A DNA stretch of 64,000 nucleotides from Cavia porcellus (GCF_034190915.1 NW_026947499.1:2913950-2977949), one strand, 5' to 3'. Positions 23,061 to 36,600 are shown, numbered from the stretch's first letter. Made by a program: numbers and translations. Notes: generated by a model not told the origin, from the sequence alone.

Positions 23061-25051
23061 ACATAAAAGGGGTGGGAATGGGGCGGTGCTTCCCAGTGGA
23101 GCCACCATTACCTCCAGGGCAGAAAGGAGAGTGGCAGGTGGGGCAGGTGTCATTAGGGGAGAAAATCCTTAGAAGCAACTATGCAAACGGGGGTGGTGGC
23201 TCCAGGGCTTTGTTGTGCACAGGAGGGTTGTGTTTATTTCTAATTGATGCTGACATCATAAATGGTGATTCCAATTTAAAGTAGCAGTAACCAAATTTGA
23301 CCCAGTCCTTGTGAAGATGCTTTCCAAGTCTACCTGAAAATTACATAAGCAACAGGAACGTGAGGCAGGTTCCAACTGTGATGGGTCACTTGAGTGCAGA
23401 ATCCTAAGTAGGAATGAAAGGCCTGCAGTTTCTTGGTCTGTGGCTTCTTCACCACAACCCAAGCTTTAGCCTTGCACCTGCCCAGGAGCTTGGGTCAGGG
23501 AAGAGCTCTGAAAAGCACAATCCAACAGGACAGCAGGGGTCATGTGCAAGACCACAGATCAATCACAGGAGGCAAAGGAATTGTCAGGTGCTGACTGACT
23601 GCTGGCCTGCGTCCTAGAATCACCTCTGAAGCTGTGGGCTGGGTTTGCTCCAGCAGGAAGAACATGGCCTAAAAAAAGCCAGGAGTCAAGTTCCTTAGGG
23701 CAGAAAATGATCTGAGCTCAGCTGGGGTCAGTCTTATATGACCCTAGAAGTCTGGGCAGAGCCAGAGTCTACCTTCCTGAAATAATAAAGAACTCAGCCC
23801 TCTGTCTGGACTTGGATGGCCCTTCAAAAACAATTTCCCAAATCCACGCTGATGACTCAGTGTAGAAACCATATAAACTCAGCACCACTGGGAATCCTGA
23901 GCATTAAGCTGTCAAATCATTGAGTTCAGAAACTCTACCCTCCAGTCAGGCTCCACTGCCTGCCAGAATCAAAAACAGCTCCTTACATTGAAGTCAGGCA
24001 CAGAGAGGGGTTTTCCTCCCTACTGGTGGCAGTATTAGCTCAATCAAATACCCAAGCTTCTTATCTGAACCTCCTCCTTTCAAAAGAAATTACCTGACAA
24101 GAAATCGCAAAGCTGGGCTTGGCTTTCCCTCCTTGCATCCCTTAGGGTTCTTCTCTCACCTGCGGGAGGTTGGAAGGACCACAGATCAGCATCATCCCAG
24201 TCATCATCTCCTGCCCGAGGGTGGCAACAGGGCCAGCAGGGCGTTAGGAAGAGCTCCAGTCCCTTTGGCCCCTGCCTACCAGCCTGAGAGCCACCATCAG
24301 CACTGGGGAGCAGAAAATCACAGCTGGAACAAACGGTCAAGGCCGCACGACCACTGCCTGTGAGAATGCCCAGGGCTGTGTTCCGCACAAACACTGGAGG
24401 AAATGGAGCCTTTAAGTGTTACCAGATTTTGTAGGCTGGTGATTATTAAAGCTCAAGGAAGGAAAGAGCCACAGCGGTAGGTTATTTTGCAATTTGAGGT
24501 TGTTGAAATGATGGAAAACAGCAACATTCACTCTCCCAAGGGGGTGAGGGAGCTGAGAGGATGGAATATTCAGGTTTTCCATAAAGGCCAAGTTCAGAGG
24601 GTTTTCCTTTATTTCATTGTTTTAAGTGAGATAAAAGTCAGTCATAAAATTAAATCCACTTAAAAAACTGCTTAAGGAACCAGACAGAGAAATGATGACA
24701 TTGGTGCTGATGCTGTACAATATGAAGATGAATTTGTATTTGGAAGTTTCTTTCATGCGTATTTAGTTCTTGGAACTCTCCTGGTGAGAGTCCTGATACC
24801 ATAGCGGAGTTGGTTTGGATTACAGTAAGTAGCTCAACATGTCCTTTGTGTGTTACTAGGAAAGGACTGAGGCACATTAAGATAAGGGTAGACAATTTAT
24901 CAAATGGAAAATGCACATGTTCTAGCCTGTCTCACAATTTAGGTTTTTATGAAACATCCTGAAAAAATGAATTTGATCCAAAAGTACTGATGTTTATTCT
25001 AGAAGAGTTAATATGGAATGCATAAACACTGGGGTTAATTTTATTGCACTT

Positions 25052-25073
25052 TTAATTAATTAATTAATTAATT
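25052..25073. repeat. (TTAA)n tract
   Basis: Five TTAA-type units within an AT-rich context. Confidence 0.8.
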
Positions 25074-25559
25074 TTGCTATCAGCATTTTCAACTATAGCA
25101 ACTTGAAACACTTTGAAGAAAAGCAAATATCTCTCTGATGTCCATAAAGATGTGTAACAATTTTTCCTTGATAGCTGTCACAGAGTGTCTGAACCAAATA
25201 AGTCTTTCCAAGCTAAGTTTTAGCTCTAGGGGTGTGTGGAGTGGATGTGGCATTTCCAGGGTGAAGCACCCCAGGGTGTAGATTCAGACCCAGTCTCCCT
25301 AACGGAGTGGTGTCCTTCCTGTCCCATCTACCCATCCACCTGTACCTTACACCTCACAGTTTATTTGATGAGCTGTGTTGTTGTATTATTATTTATAGCT
25401 TTTGGCTACTATGTTAAAAACATTTATAAATACCTCTACACAGGTAGTGTTGTATGAACTATGTGAAATATAATTTTCATAACTGTTGGATAAATATCAA
25501 AGAGTAACTCCTTTGTTCAGGAGTCAGCTACATTTGTATCTTTTTAAAGCTTGTTTTAA

Positions 25560-26400
25560 AAGAGCTGTCTTAAGTTGACAGCAAAAGTGAGAAAGGAACA
25601 GAGGTTTCCCCTATACTTCCTGCTGGAGCCACATGGGTTCACCACTCGCATCCAAAGCCACAATTTCACATGAGGATTCATCCTGATACATTGTGAGTTT
25701 TGTGGGCTTGGACAAACATAATGACATGTGTCTACCACTATATCATCATACGATGTATCTTCACTGCCCTAAAACACCCACTGTATCCAACCTGCTCACC
25801 CCTCCTCCCCCAAGACCCTGACAATTATGGATTTCTTTACTGTTCAGATCGCCTTACTATCCAAATAGCTTTGCCTGAGCTGAATGCCATGCACTTAAAG
25901 TGCAGAATTTTAGGACTGGTTCTTTGACTTAATGCTCTGCACTTATATCTCCTTCAGATGGGCAGATGCGGTTTGATGGCTCCTTTACTTACAGGACTAA
26001 ATAATATTCCATTGTCTGGAAGTTTCCCCATTTATCCATTCACTTACTAGAGGCACTGATGTCACTTTCGACCATTATGAATAAAATTGTGATGAACATC
26101 CTTGTGCAGGTATTTATTTGGACACTAATTCTCAACTCCTTTGATGGAATTGCAAGCTCTGGATCATATGGCAAGGTGTTAGTGACCCAGAGGTCCTCCT
26201 GAGCAGGGGCATCTCTTTGCATTCCCATCAACAATGAGTGAGAGTTTCGATTACTCCTCACCTTCTCCGGGACGCTCTAAATGTTTGCTGCTCTAATAGC
26301 TGTGCAGGGGTTTCCCACTGTTGTTTAGTGTGAATCTTGCTGACATTTGATGGCGAGAATCTCTGTATATGCTTATCATGTGTGATCAAAACATGGTGCA
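25560..26400 (-). mobile_element. Antisense L1 fossil, 3' part
   Basis: The plus strand carries reversed L1 3' phrases: 'aataatattccattgtc', 'tttatccattcacttactag', 'atgaataaaattgtgatgaacatccttgtgcagg' and 'gcattcccatcaacaatgagtgagag'. These are the hallmark antisense segments of the end of L1 ORF2. No open frame survives. Confidence 0.75.
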
Positions 26401-26870
26401 TTTGTAAATAGAAAAACACAGTAAATCACACATCACCACTAACTTCCTCTTAAAATATTCCCCTGTCACTCACAATTCACTGTTTCCGCCACTTTGTGGA
26501 GCATTCTAGGAAGACATCTTTTGTGAGTGTCTTTACAAAGCATGACAGAAACTATGAATGCTGCTGCCAAGCGCCATCCAGCAGAAAGGCAGGGTCCTAA
26601 AATCCTCACGGTGCCTCCTCGTCCACCATCTTCACCAGATGCAGCACCGTGTAGCCTCTGGGTCTTCTCCAAAGCCGAATAACCATGCGAGGTTCACCTT
26701 TTGAGTTGACTCCAGGCATTGGGGTACCTTCAATAGTACCACTAGAGGCATGGAGGAAGAAGATTTCCAGAACCACTTCAGAGAGTGGATCTAACTGTGA
26801 GAATAGTGGATCTGAAGTGTAGGGAGCATTTTGAGGGTGTTAGGGGCATTGTGTCATTTACATGATAAAG
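26401..26870. other. Non-L1 sequence interrupting the L1 fossil
   Basis: About 470 bases between two collinear L1 segments have no L1 similarity that I can see. A minus-strand frame stays open for roughly 70 codons (about 26830-26613) and ends with a basic MVIRLWRRPRGYT-like stretch. I do not recognise the product, and no poly(A) or target duplication was evident. Confidence 0.4.
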
Positions 26871-29100
26871 TTTTTTTATAATTTAAGCAGCACTGGACCA
26901 TACCTTGTATGGATGATCTGTACATCTCCTTTGGTAAAGCATCTGTTAAGATCATTGGCCCATTTTTAATTGGATTGTCTCTTACTCTTGAGATAAGAGT
27001 TTTGAGTTTTAAGAGTGCTTAGTATGTTTTAGAGAACATCACTCTCAGGTAACATCTTTTTCAAATGTGTTCTCTATGACAGTTGCTTATCTTCTTCTTT
27101 TTATTTAGAGAAAATAAGCAAAACAGAAAAGGGGTAGAAATAATTTCAAATGAAATTTCAAAAAATATGAATTTCAAAAAAAAAAAAACTAGTAAGAAAT
27201 CCCTAGTCTTTCACATACTTTTTTTAAAGGCATAATGAAATTAACTGATTAACTCTTTTCTCGTGATCCATCCTGTGATGCTGCACCTAAAGTCTCACTG
27301 GCAATTGTGAGGTCATCCGGATTTTCTTCCGTACTCTTTTCCAGGGTTTTTTGCGGTCTTGCATTTTACACTCAGATTTCTCACTAACCTGGGGTGAGGG
27401 CTGTGACAGGAGTGAAGCCCGTGTCCAGCTAAACTTTGCACACGGGTGCTCACTTGTTCCAGGACCCCTTGTTGAGAAGACTGTCTTTCCTCTGCTTTAT
27501 GGCTGTTCCTACTTGATCAAAGACAGATTGAATACAGTTATGTGCCTCTATTTTGAAACTCCGTGTTCTGTAGCCTTGGCAAAGTTGCCTATAACTGTGT
27601 CAGCATCCCCTCGTTTTGCCTAGCACAGCTGTACAAGTACTCCAAAGATCTCCTCCTTTGCTCTTCATAACTATATTCCCAACTGCGGGTCTTTTCACTT
27701 GTAAACTGGAGAATTGATGTTTGGACATTCAGAAAATGCCTTGTTGGAATTCTGATTCGGATTATGTTGCATCTGAAGACCAATTGTGGAAAAACTGGCA
27801 CCTTAAAAATTATCTTCCTGTCATCCATGAATATTTCTCACATTAGTATTTTTTTTAGTTTTCTTCATAGACTTTGTGCATGTACTGTTAGACTCGTACC
27901 CAACTACTTCATTCTTGGATGTCACATACATGATGTTTTGTTTTAATTTTTATGTCTCCCTTGTTTACTACAATACTATAGCAGGTATTGACTTTTGTAT
28001 ACTAACCTTGCACTCAGAATTTTTGTTGTTTTTCTTTGTACACGTTCGCAGCACACAGTGACTGCACTCCTTACGGGAACATGGCACAGGTGCAACGGAC
28101 AGCTTGGTTCTTTCCTCCTCTCCTTCCTACCCGCTTCCTCCCACTCCCTCAACCTCTATGTCCCTTCCTGTTTACAAAAGGTCCATCTCCCTATTTCTTA
28201 TTTCTTTTTGTTTTGTCCTTTATATTTTGAGTTTCTCAGAAAAGAGAAAATGTGATATTCTACTATTCGGCTATATTTTTTTTAACATTGTTCCTTTCCT
28301 TTTTTTTTTTTTTTTCTTTTTGTCTTTTGTTTGTACTGAGAATCATATTCAGGACCTGATGCTTGCTAGGACTGTGTGACTGAACTCTATCTCTAACCTC
28401 CTAGAATGTTTTAATGGTCAATTTTTTCAGATTTTCTATAAAGAAATACATAGCATTTGTGAATAGATTCAACTTTGTAAAATTCTCAATCTAATTCATT
28501 TTATTTTATTATAACATTTCACAGGAATTTTCATAAAAATTTGAAAACTAGTGTGTAGAGGGCACATCCTTGCCCTGCTCCTGACCTTAGGGGAGAAGGT
28601 TCTAGTTTACCAACCTTCAGGATGACGTGAGCTGTAGACATTTGGTAGCTATTCTTTATCAAATTGATGAGGTTTTCCTCTGTGGTTAGTTTACCAGCAG
28701 ATTTTTGCTTTAATTTTGCATTCTGAACAGATGTTGAATTTTCCATACATTTTTCTCTGTCTCCTTACAGGAGCATATGATTTTCATTTTTAGTTTGTTT
28801 TTGTAACTCTCACAGGATATGCTTCCTGGGTGTTCAATTGGCTCTGCGTACCTGGGATAAAACTCACTCAGCCTGGTGTTTAACTCTTTTTCTGTTGCTG
28901 GGTGATTTGCTTGGTCACATTTCATTGCAGATTTTGCTTCTGGTAGAGTTTTGTCCCTGGGTCTGGCATTTTCAGAACACCTGATGGTCATGGCCATTTG
29001 GCCCATCCCTCGCACCTGCTTCCTGTTTAGAGGGGTGGTCTTCCTCAGGTTTTGTCCTTGTGACTGAGTCTCCATGATGAGCCACAGTGGCTTTAACTCA
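26871..29100 (-). mobile_element. Antisense L1 fossil, ORF2 body
   Basis: It continues the L1 of 25560-26400. 'catctgttaagatcattggcccatttttaattgg' lies near 26940-26975. The ORF2 antisense text 'ggaattctgattcggattatgttgcatctgaa' is near 27745-27780. 'acatccttgccctgctcctgaccttaggggagaagg' is near 28564-28600. 'cctgggataaaactcactcagcctggtg' is near 28852-28880. The order is that of L1 ORF2 reversed. A SINE-like piece is inserted near 28296-28400, and text near 28100-28250 may be another insertion. Confidence 0.7.
28296..28400 (-). mobile_element. ID/B1-type SINE, antisense, inside the L1 fossil
   Basis: A poly(T) run is followed by 'gtactgagaatcatattcaggacctgatgcttgctaggac', the reverse of the ID-type 'cttgcctagcaagc..ctgggttcaatccccagtac'. 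'ctctatctctaacctcc' ends it. Confidence 0.55.
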
Positions 29101-30500
29101 CCTGGAAACCCACAAAGCACTCCTGGCAATGGGCTTTGACCCCTGCATTTCTGGGAGAAGGCCCTGGAGTCCTTCAGTTGGGGCACAGCAGGGAGGATCC
29201 TGAAGGAGGAAAGACCTGTCTCTGTTCCTTCAATCTTGCTTTTTGTATTTCTTTCTGTGTCTTAGCAGCTGCTCTGCCCTGGCTGTTGGCCTTCCCCTGC
29301 TATCTCCTAAGCACACCCTTTCTCCCCCCAGTCTCTCTGCCATTGTGTCTTTCCTTAGTTTGTTTCTCCATTTTTCTCTTAGTCACTTTTTGGCTTCATT
29401 TGGAGTCACGCATCCCCTTTAATTCATTATACAGATACTTTTTCCTTTTCATTTAAATTTCCCTCTCCACCTTCTATTGTCTTTGTAATTTGACTCCACC
29501 TCCTTGTCCTCTTCCTCTCTCCCTCTTTCTTTTACACTCCTCTGATCTCTCCCCTTTGTCCATCTACCAGCATTTTCCAGAGAACTAGGAATCCCTCCAA
29601 ATCACTACCCAAGTCTCTCCTGGTCATTGGCATCACCAAGGCACCAGCCAGTTCCCAAAGAGACCTCACAAAAGGGCTCTTTCATATTTAAATAAAACCA
29701 TTATTATGAAGCTGAGTTTCATAGGCCCCGCTGTTCCACTGAACTCTTTCATTCCATAGCTTCCTCTAATCAGGTTTACATATTAAATGAACAGCTGTCA
29801 TTTGCATCTGGTTTTACAGCAATCTGAAGCTTTGTAAAATTTTAATCTAGACTGAGATGCATAATGTTGAATTCAGCCAGAGAGAGGAGAGAATTGGAAA
29901 GAGGAGAATTTGGTGTTCTAGCAGGCCCCCCACAGAGGCAGACCACAGTTCAACCCTAATGAAGTTCTGGTCCATCAATGTGGTTAGCCTAGGTTCATTT
30001 AGCATTACATCACGGGCTACAGGGAAAGCCATGCTGAGAGCTCCTTAACTGGAGCTGCTTCCAAAGTTCAGGGGCATGTTCTGAATGAATTACAATTTCA
30101 TTTGAATAATGAGTGCATGCTATTTATTTTATTGTTGAACTGCTTCAGGATAAATAGCAACACTCCCTCCTGCAGAAGGCCTGGAGGCAGTAGGCTTTCC
30201 ATTCCTCACTCAGGGAGATATTTTTAGCTCTTGCTATGGGAGGAGATGCTCTTAACCGGAGCTTGGTAGGAGTGCCTGCCCGCTGCTCAGATGAGAAATG
30301 GTCATGGTCAGGCATGCATCATTTTTTGTCTATTTTGACACTAATCATTACTGTGAACACTAAAATCTGGCCTCTTTAATCTCCCCAGTGTGCGTGCTGT
30401 CAGTCCTCTGCTGAGTGATTGCTTAATAAAATCATGAATTTGATCAGGGAGGGAAACCAAGATGGCACCAGAGAGAGACTGCAGGAGAAATCCAGCTGGG
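29101..30500. other. Non-coding; includes a candidate conserved block
   Basis: No exon was recognised. The first part (to about 29560) is pyrimidine-rich. The AT-rich block 29690-30130 lacks repeat character and may be a conserved non-coding element. Confidence 0.45.
29690..30130. promoter_or_regulatory. Candidate conserved non-coding element
   Basis: A balanced, non-repetitive AT-rich segment with homeodomain-like TTAAAT/ATTAAA motifs and TCATTTGCATC (a POU-like TTTGCAT). The inference rests on texture alone. Confidence 0.25.
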
Positions 30501-30620
30501 CAGGGGGTGTCTAACCAACAAAGCATAGAGCAGGGGGCATCTAAGCAATAAAGCATAGGGCAGGGGGTATTTAACCAATAAAGCATAGGGCAGGGGGCGT
30601 CTGACCAACAAAGCCTGGCA
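30501..30620 (+). repeat. 30-bp minisatellite, four copies
   Basis: CAGGGGG starts recur at 30501, 30531, 30561 and 30591. Each unit reads CAGGGGG followed by a CTAACCAA-like block and an ATAAAGCATAG-like block, with 3-6 differences between copies. Confidence 0.92.
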
Positions 30621-31654
30621 TCATCCTGGGTTCAGAGAAAAGGCAAATATTTCAGAACTGGAAACCCACTGTTTGTATGTACATTTGACTGAGGGGCTTA
30701 GGACTTAGGTGGGCTCACTTGGCAGGCTGAGAGAAGGTAGTGGCCCCTCTGTTTCCTATGAATTTCTGCAGGTGGTGGCGCAGAGCTGCTGTGCTTCTCA
30801 CCTGGGCCATAAACACGTCAGCCCTTCCGCATTTCCACACAATCAGGGTTTGGTTGTGCCTGGACCTCTTATTGAACCTCTCTAACCTTTAATTGTAGAT
30901 CAAAACTCTAACCTGAAATAAAACCATTAGAAGTATTTGGTTCCTTCCATGTCTTGAGGCCAGAAGAATTCACAGCAATATTCACAAAAAATTGCATAGC
31001 ACAAAGCTGTTGGAGTGTTTGCTGAAGAAGGACAGAAGAGTTAAGCTAAAGTCAAATTCCACTGTGACTCTGCAATGGTAGAGTTCTCAATTTTGAAATT
31101 TTATAGTTTCCTAAGAGATTTCATACAGTGAAGAATATCTCCTATACTGACACATCCCAGCTCCAAGGATTTCATAATTAGAGCCTCAGCTTCTCAGGAC
31201 TCCTAAATACTACCTTGTTTGGGCAGCAAGTAACAGATTATGCAGCTAGAAGGCTCTCAACAAGACTATACCTTCCATGTCAAGAAACCTAAAGCTGGCC
31301 CTCTTAGGGTTGGCTCATAAGTTCTCTCATGTCTCTTTGGACCTCGTAGCTCATTCTGTTACAGCTGCACCCTGGCTCACATACTGTCTGCCTAAGCTTG
31401 TCTTTCTTAGTCACAATGTGGCTGCCAGAAGCTTCAATCATCACACATCACACATTCTCATGCCTGGGTAGGAAGATGGCAAGCGTTTGTGTTGTCATCT
31501 ACCACTGTTTTTAAAAGAAGAAAAGATTTGCAGAAAGCCTGGTGATGCCCTGGTTCGGTCCATGTTTGGCTGACTCCAAGGCAAAAGCAGCACGGTAGAA
31601 GGGGCTGGTAGAGGGAACCTGCTCACCCATGGCCGCTGGGAGGCAGACAGAGAG
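30621..31654. other. Non-coding, no recognised feature
   Basis: No exon, repeat family or RNA could be supported here. Confidence 0.45.
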
Positions 31655-31666
31655 GGAAGGATCTGG

Positions 31667-31756
31667 GGAGGGCCGGGGGTTTAGCTCAGTGGCACCAGTG
31701 CTTGGCTGGCAAGTGTGAGGTCATGAGTGTGACCCCGGTACACAAGAAAAAATAAA
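31667..31756 (+). mobile_element. ID-like tRNA-derived SINE with target-site duplication
   Basis: It contains GGGGGTTTAGCTCAGTGGC (A-box), GTGAGGTCATGAGTGTGACC (B-box region) and an A-rich tail AAGAAAAAATAAA. It is flanked by GGAAGGATCTGG at 31655-31666 and 31757-31768, a 12-bp duplication. Confidence 0.88.
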
Positions 31757-31768
31757 GGAAGGATCTGG

Positions 31769-33109
31769 CACACTGTTTCAGGTCACACTCCCTGAGGACA
31801 CCACCAACAAGGCCTCAGCTCCCATGAGTTCACTCACCTATGAGTTTATCAGTGGATGAACCCATGATTAATCCGTGATTCACTTGTTTTTCAACCTCTT
31901 ACACACGAGATGTCTGGGGGACACTTTAGTTCTAAGATGGTAACAAGGCTGCTTTGACAAAGACATAAGTCAGGAAGATGTGGTGGTATCCTGGGGTAGC
32001 ACAGAGCTCAGGCCCAGTCAAGGCCCTGGGAGGGCTGCTGGTGAGCTGACCACACAGCTACTCAAAGACTCAGTGACCTGATGTTAGATTCATATTTAAG
32101 AGCACCACATTATAAGCTCCCAGCATCTGACAGACAGGAAGAATCACCGTGCAGACAGCAGTGAGGTCAAGAATGTTATTACATCAGAGACGGTAACATG
32201 CCAGGGAGCAGGTCCTGGAAGCAGGTCCTCCTCTACACCAACCTAGACAGCTAACAACAACTCATAATCCCTAGAACCGAAAATCTTAACCCTAAAATTG
32301 AAAGCAGGAAACGTTTTTTCCCCAATCCTGGTGCCATCACTACTAAGATTAGACCTCATTACCCTTGCAACTGGTTATACCTCAGCCCTAACCACGAGGC
32401 CACTCAGACAGCTGAATGACAGTGCTAAAAATCACCGGGGGTATTCTGATGCAGATCCAGCTGGTTTGATGGAGCTGTTGTGTTTTACAATAAAATCATA
32501 TTCTGTTTCAAAATGTCTTAATTGACATTGAAATGATCTTGAACCTTCCTTATTTAATCAGCATCAAAATGATTTAGTTAAGATTCTGAAACTGCAAAGA
32601 TTGTTTTGGAAGAGAAATGTGTAAGACAGCCTAGTAAGAGATGAGTCCGAGCCACCTGAGGGGCGCTCATCCTTACACACACCTGGCACCTGTCCTGTCC
32701 CTCGGGAACCTGTCCTCCCTCTGCTACATGACATCTGTGGCTGGAGAACTGCAAAAGGAATGAGGTGTCAGAGCTCAGTTTGTTCAAAATGCAGTCACAA
32801 GTTGCTGCAGGCCAAGGGGCTTATTAGCCACGGAAATGCATGCCCCACAGTTCCAGAGGCCAGGACAGGAAGCCATGGAGGCTTCTCCTCTCACCCTGAC
32901 CTCACATGGTGGAAGGGTCAGGAAGTTCCCCAGTGCATCTGGTTCTGGGGTTAATCAATTGCTCAAGTGGTACTTTCCATAGAGTTTGGTTGACTGTCCT
33001 ATTATTTTTGTTCCTGAAATAAATTGAGACATTAAAAGTTATGATTGAGCATTTGAGTCTGTAGTTTTTGGGTTTTTAACCTTGTATTATTTATTGTATG
33101 TTTACAAAG
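31769..33109. other. Non-coding, no recognised feature
   Basis: Short chance frames only. Confidence 0.45.
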
Positions 33110-33660
33110 TGTAGCAGTCCGGTTCATACTGCAGAACTGAATCATACAGGCAGCACACCTTGGTCATTCCCAGCCCTGTGACTCCCTCCCTAACCTTCCC
33201 TCTTCCTCATCTCCAAAAATCTGCCTTGTGTTTCCACAATTTTCCTTTTGCTGAACTTTGCTGCATCACTTTGTTGTATCAAGGAAACCATGTGATGTTT
33301 ACCTCTCTGTGTCTGAATTTTTTTACCCATTACCAGGGTCTTGAGTTCCATTCGGCATCCTGCAATGACATAATCGCATCCTCACTTGTGACGGAAGACA
33401 GCTATGCACCAACATTTGTTCATCCATCCATCTGTTCATGGGCATCTAGGCTGCTCTCAGCTCCTGGGAGTTGGGCCGCTATGATGGGTTTGCAGGTGTC
33501 ACGACGGTGCCGCGGGGCTCTTCTAAGTTACCGACCCTGTGCTGTGCATTTGGGCTCCAGCCCCTCCCAATGCAGGCAGGAGCCGTGGCTTTGTTTTGCA
33601 TGGAAGCTGTGCTTCACTTGGCATTTTCCTGATGATTTCAGAGCCCCAGTGTGGCCCTCC
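33110..33660 (-). mobile_element. Antisense L1 3' fragment
   Basis: Reversed L1 phrases occur in order: 'gggtcttgagttccattcggc', 'acatttgttcatccatccatctgttcatgggcatctaggctgctctcagctcc', 'gctatgatgggtttgcaggtg', and 'ttcacttggcattttcctgatgatttcagagcc'. Confidence 0.65.
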
Positions 33661-36600
33661 CGAGGGAGCTCCTGAGGATGGAGGGCCTTCCTCTCCCTGG
33701 TGGATTCCGTGTGTGGGCTGGGGAGGGATCAGCTGTTACAGTCACCAGCACACGCAGCCCTTGTTCTGAGCCTCTCATTTTTGTCCAGTGTTCTGGACTG
33801 AAGGTCAGAACTCTTCAATTAAAAAGGGATCTAACAAGTTTCAGAGTAGGAAAAACTTCCCCTCTTCAAAATGAGAATTCCCCTTGCTGTAATGGGAAGG
33901 ATTGAAAGGTAATTGAAGTGGAAATAAAATGTCTCACTATGTGATTGCCTGCTCTGATATCCCAGGGAGGCCACCTAAGCCCACAGGCCCCGCAGTTTGA
34001 CAAATGGTGCTGTAGTACAGAGAACAGGACAGGCATTTTTATGTCATTGAGGCCTCGTGCAATATTTCAGATGAGACAGCAATTAAAGAGTAACTTCAGT
34101 GAAGCAAAACTTCAGGAAACATGAAACACACAGGTGCTCACAAGCTACTAGATTCTCCTGGTACTTTAGTACTAAATTTAAAGTCAGGAATTCGTTTTGT
34201 TATCAATCATGACTTCTAACATTTCAGTTTGTTTCAGAAACGAACCCCGCATACAACAGTCAACCAAACTCTGTGGAAAGTACCCAGCTGGTCTTCTACA
34301 GTGTTGAAATCATAAACACTCAGGAGGGATCTGTGGCCACTGCAGCTTTGGTTAGAGGAGTTGCACTGGCTCCTGCTCTTGCCTCACCTGCTACAAACAA
34401 GACTTCTAACTTACAGCTTTTGTTCGATCCCATGATAATGCTAAAGTCATCACAAAATGTACAATGCTATTTATTTAAATTGTCCTTTCAGCAAATTTAA
34501 ATCAGTGCATTTCAAGATGAGACAGCAGGAACACCAGAAACGAAGGAACATTTCATCTTACTGCCCTGAGTAGAAGACAGTTATTAAAATAAACACAACC
34601 GAAGTCACCTCTTGTACTTGGACACCAGTGCCTGGCTCCTGAGGCCAGTTTCAGAAGGGAGCGGATGTGTGACTGTGCCTCTCGATAGTATTGAGCTTCC
34701 CTCATATTACATCCAGGTCAACCTGAACAGCCCTGGAAGCATGATGCCACCCACTTTGCTTCTGAACTCACTGGAGACCACAAGGATGGGCAGCTCTAGG
34801 TCCAGAAGATCTACACTGACTGCTTTAACCACTCACAGGACTGCACTATCCCCGGCCAGTGATTGGACTTGAACTGAGGCATGCCTCTCAGTGAGGAGCA
34901 CTGAGAGACAGAGGGCTCTGCCGAGGAGCTCTGGGAAGGGTTTTTTTTTCTAAAAGAAGCAGACAGAATAGAAGAAGTCACCTCTTGCCTGCTTTGGTGT
35001 ATACTGTGACACCTGAATTGGTGGCTACCAGGAGGAGTGTGCCTTCTGAATCAGGTGATGTCTTAAAGACAGGATTAGGAAGATGAAAACATTTCTGAGA
35101 ATTAACCACATCTCTGAGGTTCAAAACTGAAAAAAGAGTGTACTTGAAGATACCACACTGAACAAATATCAAGTATTCCCACTCTTTGAAGACTACTGAG
35201 AAAAACCTTACTTACTTACAGCTAAACACATGCACAGTAACACAACTCTAACTTCCCAGCACCCCTGAGACCAGGCTTATTAATTTTAGCTTTATTCTTA
35301 TTCTGTGTAGAAGTCACCAAAATGATATGGAATGGGGTGAACAAAAAGGGTTAAAAAATTAAGAGAGAAAAGGAATAATCGCACCCTCATCCCCATGCTA
35401 GGTGGCCCAGGTGAGTAAGCCAAAGTTTCCAGACCCTCCTCATCCAAACAGCAGCAGTGATGGCAGCACTTCCTCTTCCTGGGCTCCCGTGGGGCTGCTG
35501 TACTGAGTGGAAACCAAGAATGGGAAGCAGGACACACAAAGGGGGGCCATTGCTTAGACTAAGACTCTGTTTCATGAGATGATGGAGCATTTTCTTGGGA
35601 GATTCCTGGAATCTGAAGGCCTCTGAGACCATGGGAGGGTGACTCTAAATAAAGAGTAGAAGCTTCAGACAGATGTGGACACGTTGTCCTCTACCACACA
35701 GCACCCTGCCCAGGGAGCCTATGTCCACACAGATCACCACACCCAACTTAACTTAGATCTCCCACTTCCTGTCATGCTGATAGAGCCTGGAGCTGCCCGA
35801 TGCTTTAACTGGTCACCTCTGGCTTCCCAAGAGCTCGCATGTTTTTCTCAAATGCCAGGAAACTGATCCATCTTCTGCCTGGACCACAGGAAGCATGGGA
35901 TCCCTCCCCCCTCTCCAGATTTTGGTGGACCCTGGTCACCACACACCTGGTGATATTTGAATTAGCGCCTTCCCTGGCATTGAGCATTTCTGCAGCCCAG
36001 CAGGGCAGTGGCAGCCAGAGGTGGACCTGCAGGACCTGGTTACCATGCATGGCCCCTCCACGGCTGTGGATCCCACTTCCAGCTTACCCTGGGGAAACTG
36101 ATGAAGCCTTCGCCGGGACAAAGATTTCACCAAGGTCCTGGTTGCTCAGTGCTCAGACTGGTTTTGTGGTAAGTCAGTTGACTGAGAGAAGGAAAAAATG
36201 AAGGAGCTAAGGAATTAGTCTTTTTTTTAAGCTGAATAAAAGAAAGATAACAGCTCTGAAAGCATGGTTTTGATTACAAAAGCCTGAAGAATACTGAAAT
36301 AATCTTAGGCTCTAAGAAAAACTTACAAAAACTGAATTTGGCAGCAAACAGTATCACATATCTATTTCCTAACAAAAAGACCTACTCAGAAAGAACCACA
36401 AAGAAAACCCAAGGGCTTTTATTCAAAGTCTGCTTATGGCTGTCATTCAAAAGATGAATGCAGTTTCTCGTAAGCAGCAAAAGCCCTGCCCTGCAGCTTC
36501 ATGAGATGAAATACAGGAAGTCTTTAGATCCAGTTCAGAACACCAAGGGAACCTCAAGAACAAAAATGATAAAGGACGCAATAGCGGGAAGTTCTGCTCT

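Larger units (their letters stand above)
19091..25559. other. Non-coding intronic sequence with scattered simple repeats
   Basis: No exon was recognised. It contains the pair of 87-bp direct repeats (20239-20326 and 21125-21211), a poly(T) tract at 21789-21811, a polypurine tract at 22762-22886, an MIR-like copy near 22975-23060 and a (TTAA)n patch near 25052-25073. Confidence 0.5.
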
